DNA from: Larix sibirica
Taxonomy: Eukaryota > Streptophyta > Pinopsida > Pinales > Pinaceae
DNA length: 28,357 bases
NCBI GenBank assembly: GCA_004151065.3
Contig: NWUY0300007542.1
Span: 37,601-65,957 of the forward strand
Direction: 5' to 3'
In this document: piece after piece, positions 9,202-20,009 of the stretch
Layout: each line of letters opens with the position of its first letter
Position numbering within the stretch: the stretch's first letter is position 1
Notes under the pieces: model-generated
What the model was told of the DNA's origin: nothing
The model's database searches: none
The model's input: only the letters and a program-made list of their open reading frames with translations
Program-made: the position numbers and the translations under genes

Positions 9202-11182
9202 TGTTGTTTATACGGAATAGATTGAATTCCATAAGATCCAAAAAATTTATTTGGAAAAGTTCAATGTGACCCAAATATCCACATGCTCATGAAATAGAGC
9301 TTACAAGAATTAACCCTTAATGCAAAAATTTCACTGCATGTCAATGAGAAAAACCCTAGTTCTCGAAATTGTCCAATAAAAAACTCATGCCCATGGACTA
9401 ATAGGAGAGAGGTACCCGTATTTTTAATATGATGTCACTAGTCCAATAGAATTGATGGTTTGTTGATCCAAGTATCGATTCTCATTTTATGGTGAGTTGT
9501 AACTCACCTCCATAAAGTATTCAGAGACACATGGTGAATTATGTGCAATGACATAGAAACCAAATGGAGTAGTGAAATCGAGAGTGATAAGATCCAAAAA
9601 GTTTATTTCAAAAATTCCAATGTGACATGCTTTCCACACACTCATGAAATAATTTTTACAATAATCAACCCTTAACGAAAAAATTGCACTAAATGTTAAT
9701 GAACAAATTCCTAGTTATGGAAATTGTCCAATAAGAAAACGGCTTAGCCATGGAATCACAAGATATGGGTGCCCGTAGTTGTAATCCAATTTCATGAGTA
9801 CAAAATAATTGATATTTCATCAATCTAAGTCCATTTCTCATTTTATGGTGAGAGGTAACTCGCTCCCTAAAGGCATTCAAAGACACATGGTGAATTCAGT
9901 CCGATGGCATAAAAATCAAACATATCATAAAAATTGAGTGACATAAGCTCCCATAAGTTTATTTGGAAAATGCCAATGTGACCATGCTATCCACATGCTC
10001 ACAAAATAGAGTTTGCAACAATTGGTCCTTAATGCAAAAATTGCACTACATGTTAATGAGAAAAAACCTAGCTCTAGAAATTGTCTAAGAAAAAACCTCC
10101 TAGCCATGGAATCATGGGATAGGGGTTCCCTTAGTTGTAATATAATGTCAAGATTCCAATAGAATCAATCATTCATTGATTTGAGTCCCATTTCTCATTT
10201 TATGGTGAGTTGTAACTCTCCTCCTGAAGGAATTTAGAGACTTGTGGTGAATTTGGTTTGGGGGAATAAAATATAAACTAAGTATCAAAATTTAGTTCCA
10301 TAAGCTCCAACAAGTTTATATGGACAAGGTAAATATGACCACCCTATCCACATTCTCACAAAAGAAAGTTTACAAGAAATGACCCTTAATGCAAAAATTG
10401 CACTACATGTTAATGAGCAAAACCCTAGTTTTGGAAATTTTCCAATAAAAAATCCCCCTAGTCATGGACTCATAGGAGAGTGGTGCTCCTAGCTATAATC
10501 CGTTTCCAAAATCCTAATAGAATCTATTTTTATTTGATCCGAGTATTAGTTCTAATTTTATGGTGAGTTGTAACTCGCCTCGTGAAAGCATTTAAAGACA
10601 CATGGTGAATTTGGTCTGGGGGTATAAAAACCAGATAGAAAAGAAAAATTGAGTGTCATAAGTTCCAACGAGTTTATTTGGACAATACCAATGTGATCAC
10701 ACTATCCACATGCTCACAAAACATATTTGTCAGTAATTGACCCATTAATGTGAAAATTTCACTACATGTTAATGAGCAAAACCCTAGTTTTGGAAATTGT
10801 CCAATAAAAAAGCCTCCTAGCCATGGATTAATGGGAGAGAGGTGCCCTTAGCTGTAATATGATGTTATGAATCCAATTGAATCAATTGTTCTTCAATTTG
10901 AGCCTTGATTCTCATTTTATGGCAAGTTGTAACTTGCCTCCTGGAGGAATTTAGAGACATGTGGTGAATTCGATCTAGGGCATGAAAATAAATCGAAGCA
11001 GAAAAATTGAGTGCCACAAGTGCCTACAATTTTTTTGTACAAGGACAATGTGATTGCACTATCCACATGCTCACGAAATAGTTTTTCAAAGAATTAACCC
11101 TTTAATGCAAAAAGTTGCACTACATGTTAATGAGCAAAACCATAGTTTTGGAAATTGTCCAATAAAAAATCCTCCTAGGTTT
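9202..11182. repeat. Tandem satellite, ~358-bp monomers (copy B)
   Basis: This is the same array as in copy A, with phase markers at about 9332, 9686, 10044, 10401, 10760 and 11118. It has one monomer fewer: the unit present twice in A occurs once here (10401-10759). The left units differ from their counterparts in A at about 3% of positions and the right units are identical. Confidence 0.92.
9491..9508. repeat. Satellite stem-loop, copy B
   Basis: GGTGAGTT-GT-AACTCACC is a perfect inverted repeat, the counterpart of 727-744. Only the central loop base differs between the two copies, so the stem is retained. Confidence 0.65.
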
Positions 11183-11364
11183 ATCAAGGGTACTGTATAC
11201 TGGGTTATGCAGGATATGTAAGTTAGGGTAGTCCTCATAAATCAATGTTTCTTTGGTATTTACGTTATGTAGGCTAGGTAAATTAGGTTATGTAAGTTAG
11301 GGTAGTTAGGTGTGTCAGGTTGATTTGTGTCAGGTTGAATTTTGCTTGTAAGTCATAAGGGCCT
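11183..11364. repeat. Degenerate G/T-rich telomere-like tract (copy B)
   Basis: Identical to 2779-2960 as far as I can see, in the same position right after the satellite array. Confidence 0.55.
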
Positions 11365-13433
11365 AAATCTAGTTTTCAATCTTTATGGTTTCAACAAAGG
11401 TAAGGTAGTAGGTGGGTGAGTTTGGAAGACCAACCCTTGGGACATTGGTGGAGGAATTGTTTCATCTAGTTTAGTTTCACTAATAATGTGAAGATATAGG
11501 CATTTAGTTAGGGATACTTGTCAAATGGAATTGTTACAAGAGAGAGTTGCCTCCATAGAAGTGATAGATGAAGTTGCTTCCATAAAAGTGATAGATGAAT
11601 TAAAACGATAAGGGTAGTTGTCCTTAGTGTATGAATTTTCTTACCATCATATTGGAAAAAATGAGCATGTTGGTAGTGTATGAACTATCCTATAAAAATG
11701 AGCATGAATGGATTTTTATTATTATAAACTATCACTCCGAATATTTTAGCACGAGGTACATGAAAATTGGTAGTCAGAATCAATTTATTAATATGCTACC
11801 TGTACAAACACATTCATATGGATGAATAATTAGAATCAATTTATTATTATGCAATATATTTTTAGCATTAAACAAATAAATATACTATATGGGTTTAATA
11901 TATATTATAAGAAATGAAGGCCAAATTCGTGTCAATTATATATTTCACTTTCTTTATGAATTCAAACGTAGATATGAATTCATAATCATTACCTCATATT
12001 TGTATCTTCTTTGCTCGTGTCCACTTTCCAATATGTATTTTAACACTCGGAGCATAGTATTACATTTTTAATTAACTTAAAATAGAATAAAAATAAAAAC
12101 AAATTAGAAGGTGAGTGATTCATATTTAATTATATGTTTTAATGCATACTTACTATTTTTCAAATGCATTCTACTTACATGAAAAATAATTTCATGAATG
12201 CATTTTTATTATTAAAAATATCACTCCAAACCTTCTCAAATAATAGAAAGGATGAGGAAATGATCACTCCAACACTTGTACACTTATTTAAATGGATGGG
12301 GAACAAGAATAGCATGGGTAAGACCTCATTAAATCCATCACATTTACTATTAATGAAAGACTTGTAATCAGTGAAGAATATGGAATCTATGTCCCGATTG
12401 TGTTCCATTTAGTTAACCCTCATGAGAAATCTATATGGCCTTCCCTAATGGTAATAGTACCTCTTAGGGGATCACACTCCTCCTCCAAACCTAGTACACC
12501 AAGGGATTTTCTAGTAGGAAGGAATATGGAATTGACAGTGTGAAGGGCCGCATGCATGTCCAATTGATTATCGCTAATATTTGAAGAGATGCATTTCTAT
12601 TGAAAGCACAAAAAGAATTAAAAGAAAGTAAAGAAAAGAGAAAAACAAATAAATGAAAAAGGATATTTGAAAAAAAAAAATTGCTAGCAAAAGGACAAAG
12701 GAGAGGAAGAGTGTTGGAGTTAGGGGAACTAAAGAGTTGGGGATGCCTTGAGTTCCAACTAGTCGAGCAATATCATAATTCTTCCTCCAACCTCACTCAT
12801 GGCATTAGAGAAGGGGTTATTTGGAAAATAAGAGACGTATTACATAAGAATTTTATGAGTTTTAAATTTGTAAATATTGAGAGAGCCAAAACATCATGTT
12901 GCAATTCTTTAATTGTTGGGAAATCAATACCAAGAAAATTCAATTCATGATGGTCTTCTTGTTTGGGTTTCCGAAGTAATTTTGTTGTCTTATAATGTGT
13001 TCACTATGGTATTATTGTTTCATTTTGGTGTATTGTTGAGAAAATCCAACTACCTTAAAACTACCCATATAATTGATCTAGAGGAAATCAATGGTTACCA
13101 CAATAGAGTTGTTGGGCATGGTTTCCAATCTTAGAATGACTTTCTAATTCTGGTTGTAAGAGAGGGTTACAGGAGCGATTTACCTCTATAGAAGTGTTAG
13201 ATGAATGAAAATGATAAGGGTAGTTTTCCTTAGTGTATACATTTTCCTAGCATCATATTAGGAAAAATGAGAATGTTGGTAGGGTGTACCCAAAATTTTG
13301 GGAAAACAACAAAATATCTCAAGTTTAGTCAAAATGATTAGCAAAGATTATTAAATATGATTGATTAAGGGATTGTTTTATATTAAAAGGGACCTTATTA
13401 GAATTCATGAGGGGCGTATTATTGCTAGGATAG
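11365..13433. other. Unassigned AT-rich DNA (copy B)
   Basis: Duplicate of 2961-5029, including the direct repeat pair at 11534-11676 and 13154-13282. No gene recognised. Confidence 0.5.
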
Positions 13434-13754
13434 GTTAATTTTTTAAACATTAAGTTAGTATACAATAAATTAGGTTAGTTGGGCTATACTATGGTATAGT
13501 ATGGTAGGTTAGTCTATCTCTAGTGGTGGGTAAGCGTAGTGGTAGCTGAGTGTGGGATACAGTATATTATTCTATGTTTTTCTAGGGTAGAAAGCACCAG
13601 TGATAGGATACTCTAGGTTAGGCTAGAATAGTCTAAATAGCATATTGTAGTTTAAGGAAACATAACATAGTCTAGGGTTGGGTAAGGTATGTTAATCTAA
13701 GGAAGGGTAGATTGGGGATAGTGTAGTTTAGGTTAGGTTATGTATAGTAATGAA
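13434..13754. repeat. C-poor TAGGTTA-type low-complexity tract (copy B)
   Basis: Identical to 5030-5350 by eye, at the equivalent position in copy B. Confidence 0.55.
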
Positions 13755-14682
13755 GTATAGAATAAGGTAGTGTAGACCATTGCATCATGAATAACTTGGC
13801 CAATAGAAAAAGTGATCTCATAGAGATGTGATACCAACAATGAGATATCATCATTCGTGACCCTACCTAGATGATATGGTTGTGGGTAAGTCATAAGAGG
13901 GAGGTACAAAAATTTCAAAAATTCAGATACAACTAAATTATGTTGACACCTATTGTCCTAGATCGACTTAAATATGTGATCCTTAAATGTTCCCTCATAA
14001 ATCAATAGATATTCAATATTTCAATTTTCCAATAGTTTCTTGTTACATCACATAATGTCAGAGGCAATGACATAACTCTAGTACTTTAGTTTCAAATTTG
14101 TTATTTATCCTTGGCATGCTTAGATGGTAGAGTGAAACTAGAAATTCCTTAAGAATTAGAAAACATAACAAGGATGATGTTAAGAGAATATGCTATATTG
14201 ATGGAGAACCTCTTTATCATGTTGTACTTATGAGAAATGTAGATAAATAAAGGGGCATAAAGGTAAGTACCTCAAACATGCCATCAATAAGTAAGTACCC
14301 CAAGTCATGTAATAACAATAAAGGACATTAAAAAGGGATATTATATAATAGAATATGGTCTTGCATAATGAATTAGGATAGGGAGGAAATCCACTCGGGT
14401 CAATGATGATCAAAGGATTAAGGGAAGGATGGATCATGGACATGATGCCATCCAATTGAACAAGAAAGACAATGTATAAATAAATGTCCTTCATGTACCT
14501 ATAATTCTTTGGATAACCCAAGCACATAGAAGTACAATAGTGTGAAACACATTCATTATGTATAATTAAAAGTAATATAAATGGATTGAAAAATTAACAA
14601 AAGTAATAAACAACCAACATACCTTGAAATATCCAACCAAGGTGAGCGTATTAGTTTATATCACCTATATAATTACTTATGG
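13755..14682. other. Unassigned DNA downstream of the transposase (copy B)
   Basis: Duplicate of 5351-6278, including a 99-codon minus-strand frame at 14228-14527 without recognised motifs. It may contain the 3' end of the transposase element, but no terminal inverted repeat could be pinned down. Confidence 0.4.
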
Positions 14683-16671
14683 TCATTCAAGTATACCATC
14701 TAGATCGTATCTAACACTAGTGGTCTCCATTAACTTCCAGTGCTTACAATGAGGTAGGACGTTCCATACCTTTCATGAGTTCTTACTTAGCATTGTTTGT
14801 AGTTGGGGGTTTGTACCAACAACTAAGTTCGCAAAGTGGTATATAAATGCACCTAGTCTATAATATTGAAATACATAACCACCCTTATTTGTTGATCAAT
14901 CATCCTATGTCAAATATTCACCTTTAATAACTATTGAACCAATTGGAAATTGATCACCTATGTCATATGTTATTGAGACATTGAAAGTATACTTTACCTC
15001 CAAGCAATATTCCTGACCAATAGTCAATGCCCCATTCATTACCTTTTGGGGAAACCACTTCATATATGTTCCCTACAAAAAAATGGAGTTGTAGCACATG
15101 AGTCTAATAAACCATCAATGCATACTACATTCATACTATGGATAAATTTTAGTATAGATATTTACTTAACCTGTTTGTATGATATTTGAGACATGATCAT
15201 AATGTGGTGAAATACTTGATTGGTCCTCCTCCAACTGGGATAATTGAGAAGTTATACATGGACCTATGGGGAGTGATATAGGATCACATTTATCAACCCA
15301 ATATATCAATTAACAATCATCCCATTCATTGTTGTTACATGGGCCATGGAAGAAAGAAACTTTTCTTTTCCATATTTCAACTATAGCATTATTTAAGCTT
15401 CAAACCAAATGAAATCCATCAGTTCCATGCACTATTTTTCATTCATATGTATGTGATTGATCTACATCAACCACCTCCCAAAAATATCTCTACACATGTC
15501 CTTTCCTTCTTGAGTCCTATTCTTGCCCTATGTTCCCTCTACCATTACCGAAGAACACCATTCAACAATAGATTTTGCATCTCNAATGAATAATTATTTG
15601 ACAAATATTATTCCATTAAGCAAATATAGTAAGCATTACTAATCAAATGTCAATATATTCATTTAACAAATATGCATAGGCTTTAAGTAAGATTATCATA
15701 AGTCCATCATTAATCACACATACTTAATCCTTTTTAGATCCTTAGGTATCACCAATATGGGATAAATAATGTGTTATTGTAGGGGCCCATCAACAATGCA
15801 GTCTTGATGGAGGCACTTGCTCCATCATGTTCCCCTTTTCCATGTCCAATCTCAAAATAGATCCAAATATATGGTACATTCATTGTTTTGTGTAGAATGC
15901 ACAGCCATTGAAATACATGAGCATTCTTGAAATGTCCTCCTCACCCATTGGACCAAATCTAATGTTGATCCATCTTTATGTTATTCTTCTTCAAGTGATC
16001 ATAGAAAATCTAAAAGCAATGTTGTACATACACTAAGTCGTGGCACCTATCATCACTTATGTAGAAGTGATACTCCTTCAATATAAAACTTTTGTCTCCA
16101 TTACTAGTTGGCCCATGCTTGTGTGTGATATGAACCATTACGTTGACCTACTTTGAGTGATAATATTGGATTTGAATCTCATTTTGTGGTTGAAGAGTGT
16201 AGTTATTTGTAAAATCAACCACCGATAATATAATACCAATAGGAAATATATCTTTGCATATTCTAAAATACACATCTTGCCATCAAGCCACATGGACATG
16301 TTGAATATAATGTTAATTGTTTTCAAAGAAAACCTTGATGAATTCATAGGCTCATACCTAGTGGAACAAAAATAAATAAATTTATAAGTTAATTGGGATA
16401 TTTCAAAGCACAATTTGAATGAAAGGATATGATTTAAGTACACATTACTAATTTGGGATGTAACTAGTTGTATCTTTTTGCTAGCATGCCCTCCACAAAT
16501 ATCATACATGACATATTTGAAGCTTTGTATGTCAACCTCCTTTCTCCCAAATTCACACGCTTCCTTCACATGCATGTAATTTCTCAATAATGCCATTCCA
16601 CCACACTTAGGGCATGTCCCATCTAAGCAAGATTTCTGATAAAAAATTTGTCCCTCCATCCTTATACCCAA
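14683..16671 (-). pseudogene. DDE-type transposase pseudogene spanning an assembly gap
   Basis: The gene runs right to left. From 16671: GQIFYQKSCLDGTCPKCGG, with paired cysteines like a zinc ribbon, then EVDIQSFKYVMYD and GGHASKKIQLVTS. A probable intron of ~85 bp follows, ending TTTTTGTTCCACTAG near 16361. The next exon has YEFIKVFFENN, FPIGIILSVVDF, TLQPQNEIQIQYYHSK, EYHFYISDDRCHD, IWSNG (stop) GGHFKNA and FEIGHGKGEHDGASASIKT, ending near 15794. The remainder (DAKSIVEWCSSVM onward) resumes left of the N at 15584 and runs to 14683 with an intron at 15170-15073. The known family, as I recall it, has a WSDG..GQFKN block and a GHGKGEHDGAGA block, the likely acidic catalytic residues. Here the Asp is Asn (15947-15949) and is followed by a stop; the Glu codon is at 15830-15832. 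At least six in-frame stops plus frameshifts make it non-functional. Superfamily uncertain. Confidence 0.7.
15584..15584. other. Single N, probable contig join inside a transposase gene
   Basis: It is preceded by the same bases as the N at 7180. The exon piece expected between the GHGKGEHDG block and DAKSIVEWC is missing around here, so real sequence has probably been lost in the gap. Confidence 0.7.
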
Positions 16672-17423
16672 TATGATATGAATACAGTATCTAGATGATG
16701 TAGGTCGTAATGTATTTGGTCATTCCTACACAAGGTTGTTATGCAAAACAAAACAAATGTATATATATGTGTGACATAATAATAACCATATTCAATGCAA
16801 CTGTTATGTACCATGTTTATTATGACATACCAAGGATTGCATTTGTCAGAAGATATTTCCCCCAAGTTAAGTGTAATATAATCATTCTCGAATCCCTCAT
16901 ATAGTTTGGTTTTTGTCATGTCAATAAAGTGTTTAATGTGGAGTTCATGGTCCTTGTTGTCCCTAATGTCCGCATTGGACTGCTACAAGGAAAAGCTAGG
17001 GCATTTAAGTACAAATTAGATTCAAGAATGAATTTAGGTTTAAATGGTTGGATATTCTGTTAGCATTTAAAATATTTGGTGAGAAAATAAAATAAAATGG
17101 TACATATCATGAATTCAGATGATTTGGAAACACTAGTTACAGGGGCTTAATATTTAATTCAATGCCAAAATTTTAATATATAGAGGATAATACATACATT
17201 CATACATTCAAATGCTCCATATTATAACAACGTTACAATCTGAAGAAATGAGAATAAGAATAACAGTTCCATAGTTAATGACCAATAAAGCTTAAAAGTC
17301 ATTAATCCAAGGAATAAATAATTATGCAGCGCACAAATGTTTCTACTTTCAAACATAAAATTAGCAATAAAGTAAATAAGAGGCACAATATACTTGTATG
17401 CAACTGATCTCTGAACATTCATA
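16672..17423. other. Unassigned DNA upstream of the transposase
   Basis: Minus-strand open frames (for example 16662-16919, 17222-17422) carry no recognised motif. The region may hold the 5' exon, leader or terminus of the transposase element, but no terminal inverted repeat or target duplication was identified. Confidence 0.4.
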
Positions 17424-17425
17424 TA

Positions 17426-17446
17426 ATATATATATATATATATATA
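17426..17446. repeat. (AT)n microsatellite
   Basis: A pure alternating AT tract of 21 bases, extended by imperfect AT on its left side. Confidence 0.95.
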
Positions 17447-20009
17447 ATTGTATTCAAAACTTGCAAGACTTTCACCATCTATTGCCAGGCTATTGCAAAA
17501 CTTGAACCCCTTCTTTTCCTTTAGTTTTCCTATATATAACCTTTCTTGATTCCATTCTTAGGGTTTTGAAATCTCATTTCATAATTAATAATAATCTTTT
17601 AAATCAAAACTGAATCAGCTTCATGCCCCAATCTTTAGGAATGTGTTAACTGCTAGATAGCATCGGTAAACTAAGTCTCAATCACATACTTTATGTCTTT
17701 CTTTACAAACATATGAAATAAACATAATTATGAGACTTTACAAAAATTGGAAAATGATAAAAGATAATTTTATAGCATCCCTATAGGTGACGAAACTTTA
17801 TTTGAATTAAAATATCTCTTCCTAAATCAAATTACTGAGGTGGCCTTTCAACTGCTTGACTGGGTAACTCCCAAATTGTGACACCTCTATAAAAATTGAG
17901 AGAGGTTTTTGTAATTTGGCCAGTTCCTGAAGTGGGTTTTTAATAATTTCAAATTATTCTTTATAGTTTGACATGAATCTTTTCTCAAAGATGATGATTA
18001 AAATAGTCACCTATAGGTAGTTTCGTAGCACAATTCTTCAATGGTTTGGAAGTGCAATGAACCTTTTAGTATTATCCCACGTTCATTCTTAACTTTCTCA
18101 AAGTAAGGCTACTTGACCAACAAAAAATCCTACAAAAACTAAGAATACAAAAAAACATACAAATTGTGCCCTCTTACCACTTTAGCAACTAATAATCAAA
18201 ATTTGAAATTAAAGCATAGGAGCAACATAGCATCATAGGATAAAGTACCAATGGAATTTTTTTTTATCTTGGGTAAATCAAATCTTAATATGATCACAAA
18301 AAGGCTTGAGTTTCAAGACTTCAAATTCAAAAAGGTAGACAACCCTAAGTGCAGACCTATGTACTAACAATCCCTATTCTTAATTTTATTACATTTTTTT
18401 TGTTGGAAGAAGGCCTAGTGTTCTCATGCCAAAAAAATTGCACCAATCCCTTGATTGATCCAATTAACTTCATGTTTGAATGAGCTATCCTACCAATGAA
18501 GGCCCAAAAATATGTTTCACATGTTGTTTCAAGGTTATTATGTCTAATAGAATACTTTCGAAGGGTTTTGACATTACATTTGATGAGATGAGATGTTTGT
18601 TTGAGTAAACAATGTTTTCTTGTAATCTTGCTAACAATTGACTATGATAATACACATTAGGCTACATTACGGTTTTTTGAACAATTTTTTCTTACCAATT
18701 GCATGAAAAGAATCTACAAGGATTGTAAGAATATGATTACTTGTTCTATATTTTTAATTTTTTTGATGCCTAATTTTTTTCTAACAGGCCTCAAAATCCT
18801 AGTTTTTAATATAGGAATAACTAACATTTAGTTGCATCAAATTTTGATTCAAAATATTATTAATAATTTAGCATGACCAATAACAATTAATAGTTCAATT
18901 ATATATCTTAACTTTAAGGGATGGTAGACCACTTTCATCCACTTGTATGCATTTAAGAGATCTTTTATGTACGATGCTTAGTCTAAGCCGTAAGGACGAT
19001 GGACCCATACTCTAAAACTGTTAACCTCTTCATTGTATTATAACCATAGGATTTCTTACCCCTTCTTGAACATGCAAATAAAATCTTGTAGGAGAATGGA
19101 CATGTTCATGGGTAGTTTTAGTTATGTATAATTGTTCAATAAGAGGTTCCACCACATGAACTTTGCACTAGAAAGTTGTGCCCCAATAGCCTCCCTAAAA
19201 CATCATATGTCCAAATTTAATGAAATTGGCGTTGTATCATCAACCAAATCCATAATCCTATGCTCATTTACTTGTCTTGATGGACTTGTCATTGTAGGTT
19301 CAAAAGATGTTGGAATTGGATTGGCATCTACTAAAATCCTATGTTTTGCTTGCAGTAATGGAGGAGAAACAATAGTGGCATGTTTTGTGCTATAATTTTG
19401 ATTGGCCTCTATTGAATTCCTATGTTTTACCATGGCCAACCTTTCCTTTTATCTTCCTTCAATGAACTTTTCACTAGGATGTACTTTCCAAGAATAAGTT
19501 CCTCATTGGTTACATCTATTCCCCAATTTGATATGGATTTGCAATAAGAAATAAACAAAGAGTTTTTTTTAAATCACACAAAAACAAAATAGTTGTATGC
19601 AACAATAAAAAATGAGGGAGATGTTAGATAATCCACTAATAGAAGAGAACTTTTCATAGATTTTAAGATAGGGAAGTATGGAGGTTCTTTTCGTATGCAA
19701 CAAGAATGTGCACGTGTTATAAAGCACATTTGCATTAATAATGCGCATGCACTATAAAACACATTCAAGATCCTATCAACTTATAAAACCTACACCAAAA
19801 CATATGGCCAGATTGTCATTTAATGATCTTGAAAGGAATGATAACATGCTAAAAATGCACACCCATCCTTGCCTATACCTCAAACTATGCTGCTTTACAA
19901 CATTTATGTATAGCCCCAACATTTATTTATAATAACCATGTCCATGACCACAAATACCTAAACATATATACTGCCATGGATACCCCTACCTCAAGGACCT
20001 AACATACAG
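17447..20009. other. Unassigned AT-rich intergenic DNA
   Basis: No gene recognised in 2.5 kb. Two local structures are noted separately: an inverted-repeat pair (17780-18017) and a three-fold motif with exact 81-bp spacing near 19257-19428. Other open frames are short and lack familiar motifs. Confidence 0.5.
17780..18017. repeat. 238-bp segment with 12-bp inverted ends
   Basis: CCTATAGGTGAC at 17780-17791 is perfectly inverted as GTCACCTATAGG at 18006-18017. GAAACT or AGTTTC sits next to each arm. The size and AT-rich interior would fit a small non-autonomous DNA element, but I find no clear target-site duplication beyond a weak TAGCA match in the flanks. Confidence 0.4.

Larger units (their letters stand above)
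8984..15583. repeat. Duplicated ~6.6-kb block, copy B
   Basis: This is the second copy of the block at 219-7179. Its left edge runs without a gap into the preceding 1.8 kb, while its right edge is a single N at 15584, at exactly the base where copy A also ends. It has one fewer 359-bp satellite unit than A. It is the more plausible genuine location, because the transposase C-terminus it carries continues in correct order and strand into the catalytic part beyond the gap (15794-16671). Confidence 0.9.

Noticed and set aside
16138-16671. 177-codon minus-strand frame as a gene
   Set aside because: Only its first third is in the transposase frame. The rest runs through a probable intron and then the wrong frame of the catalytic exon, so it is not a protein by itself.
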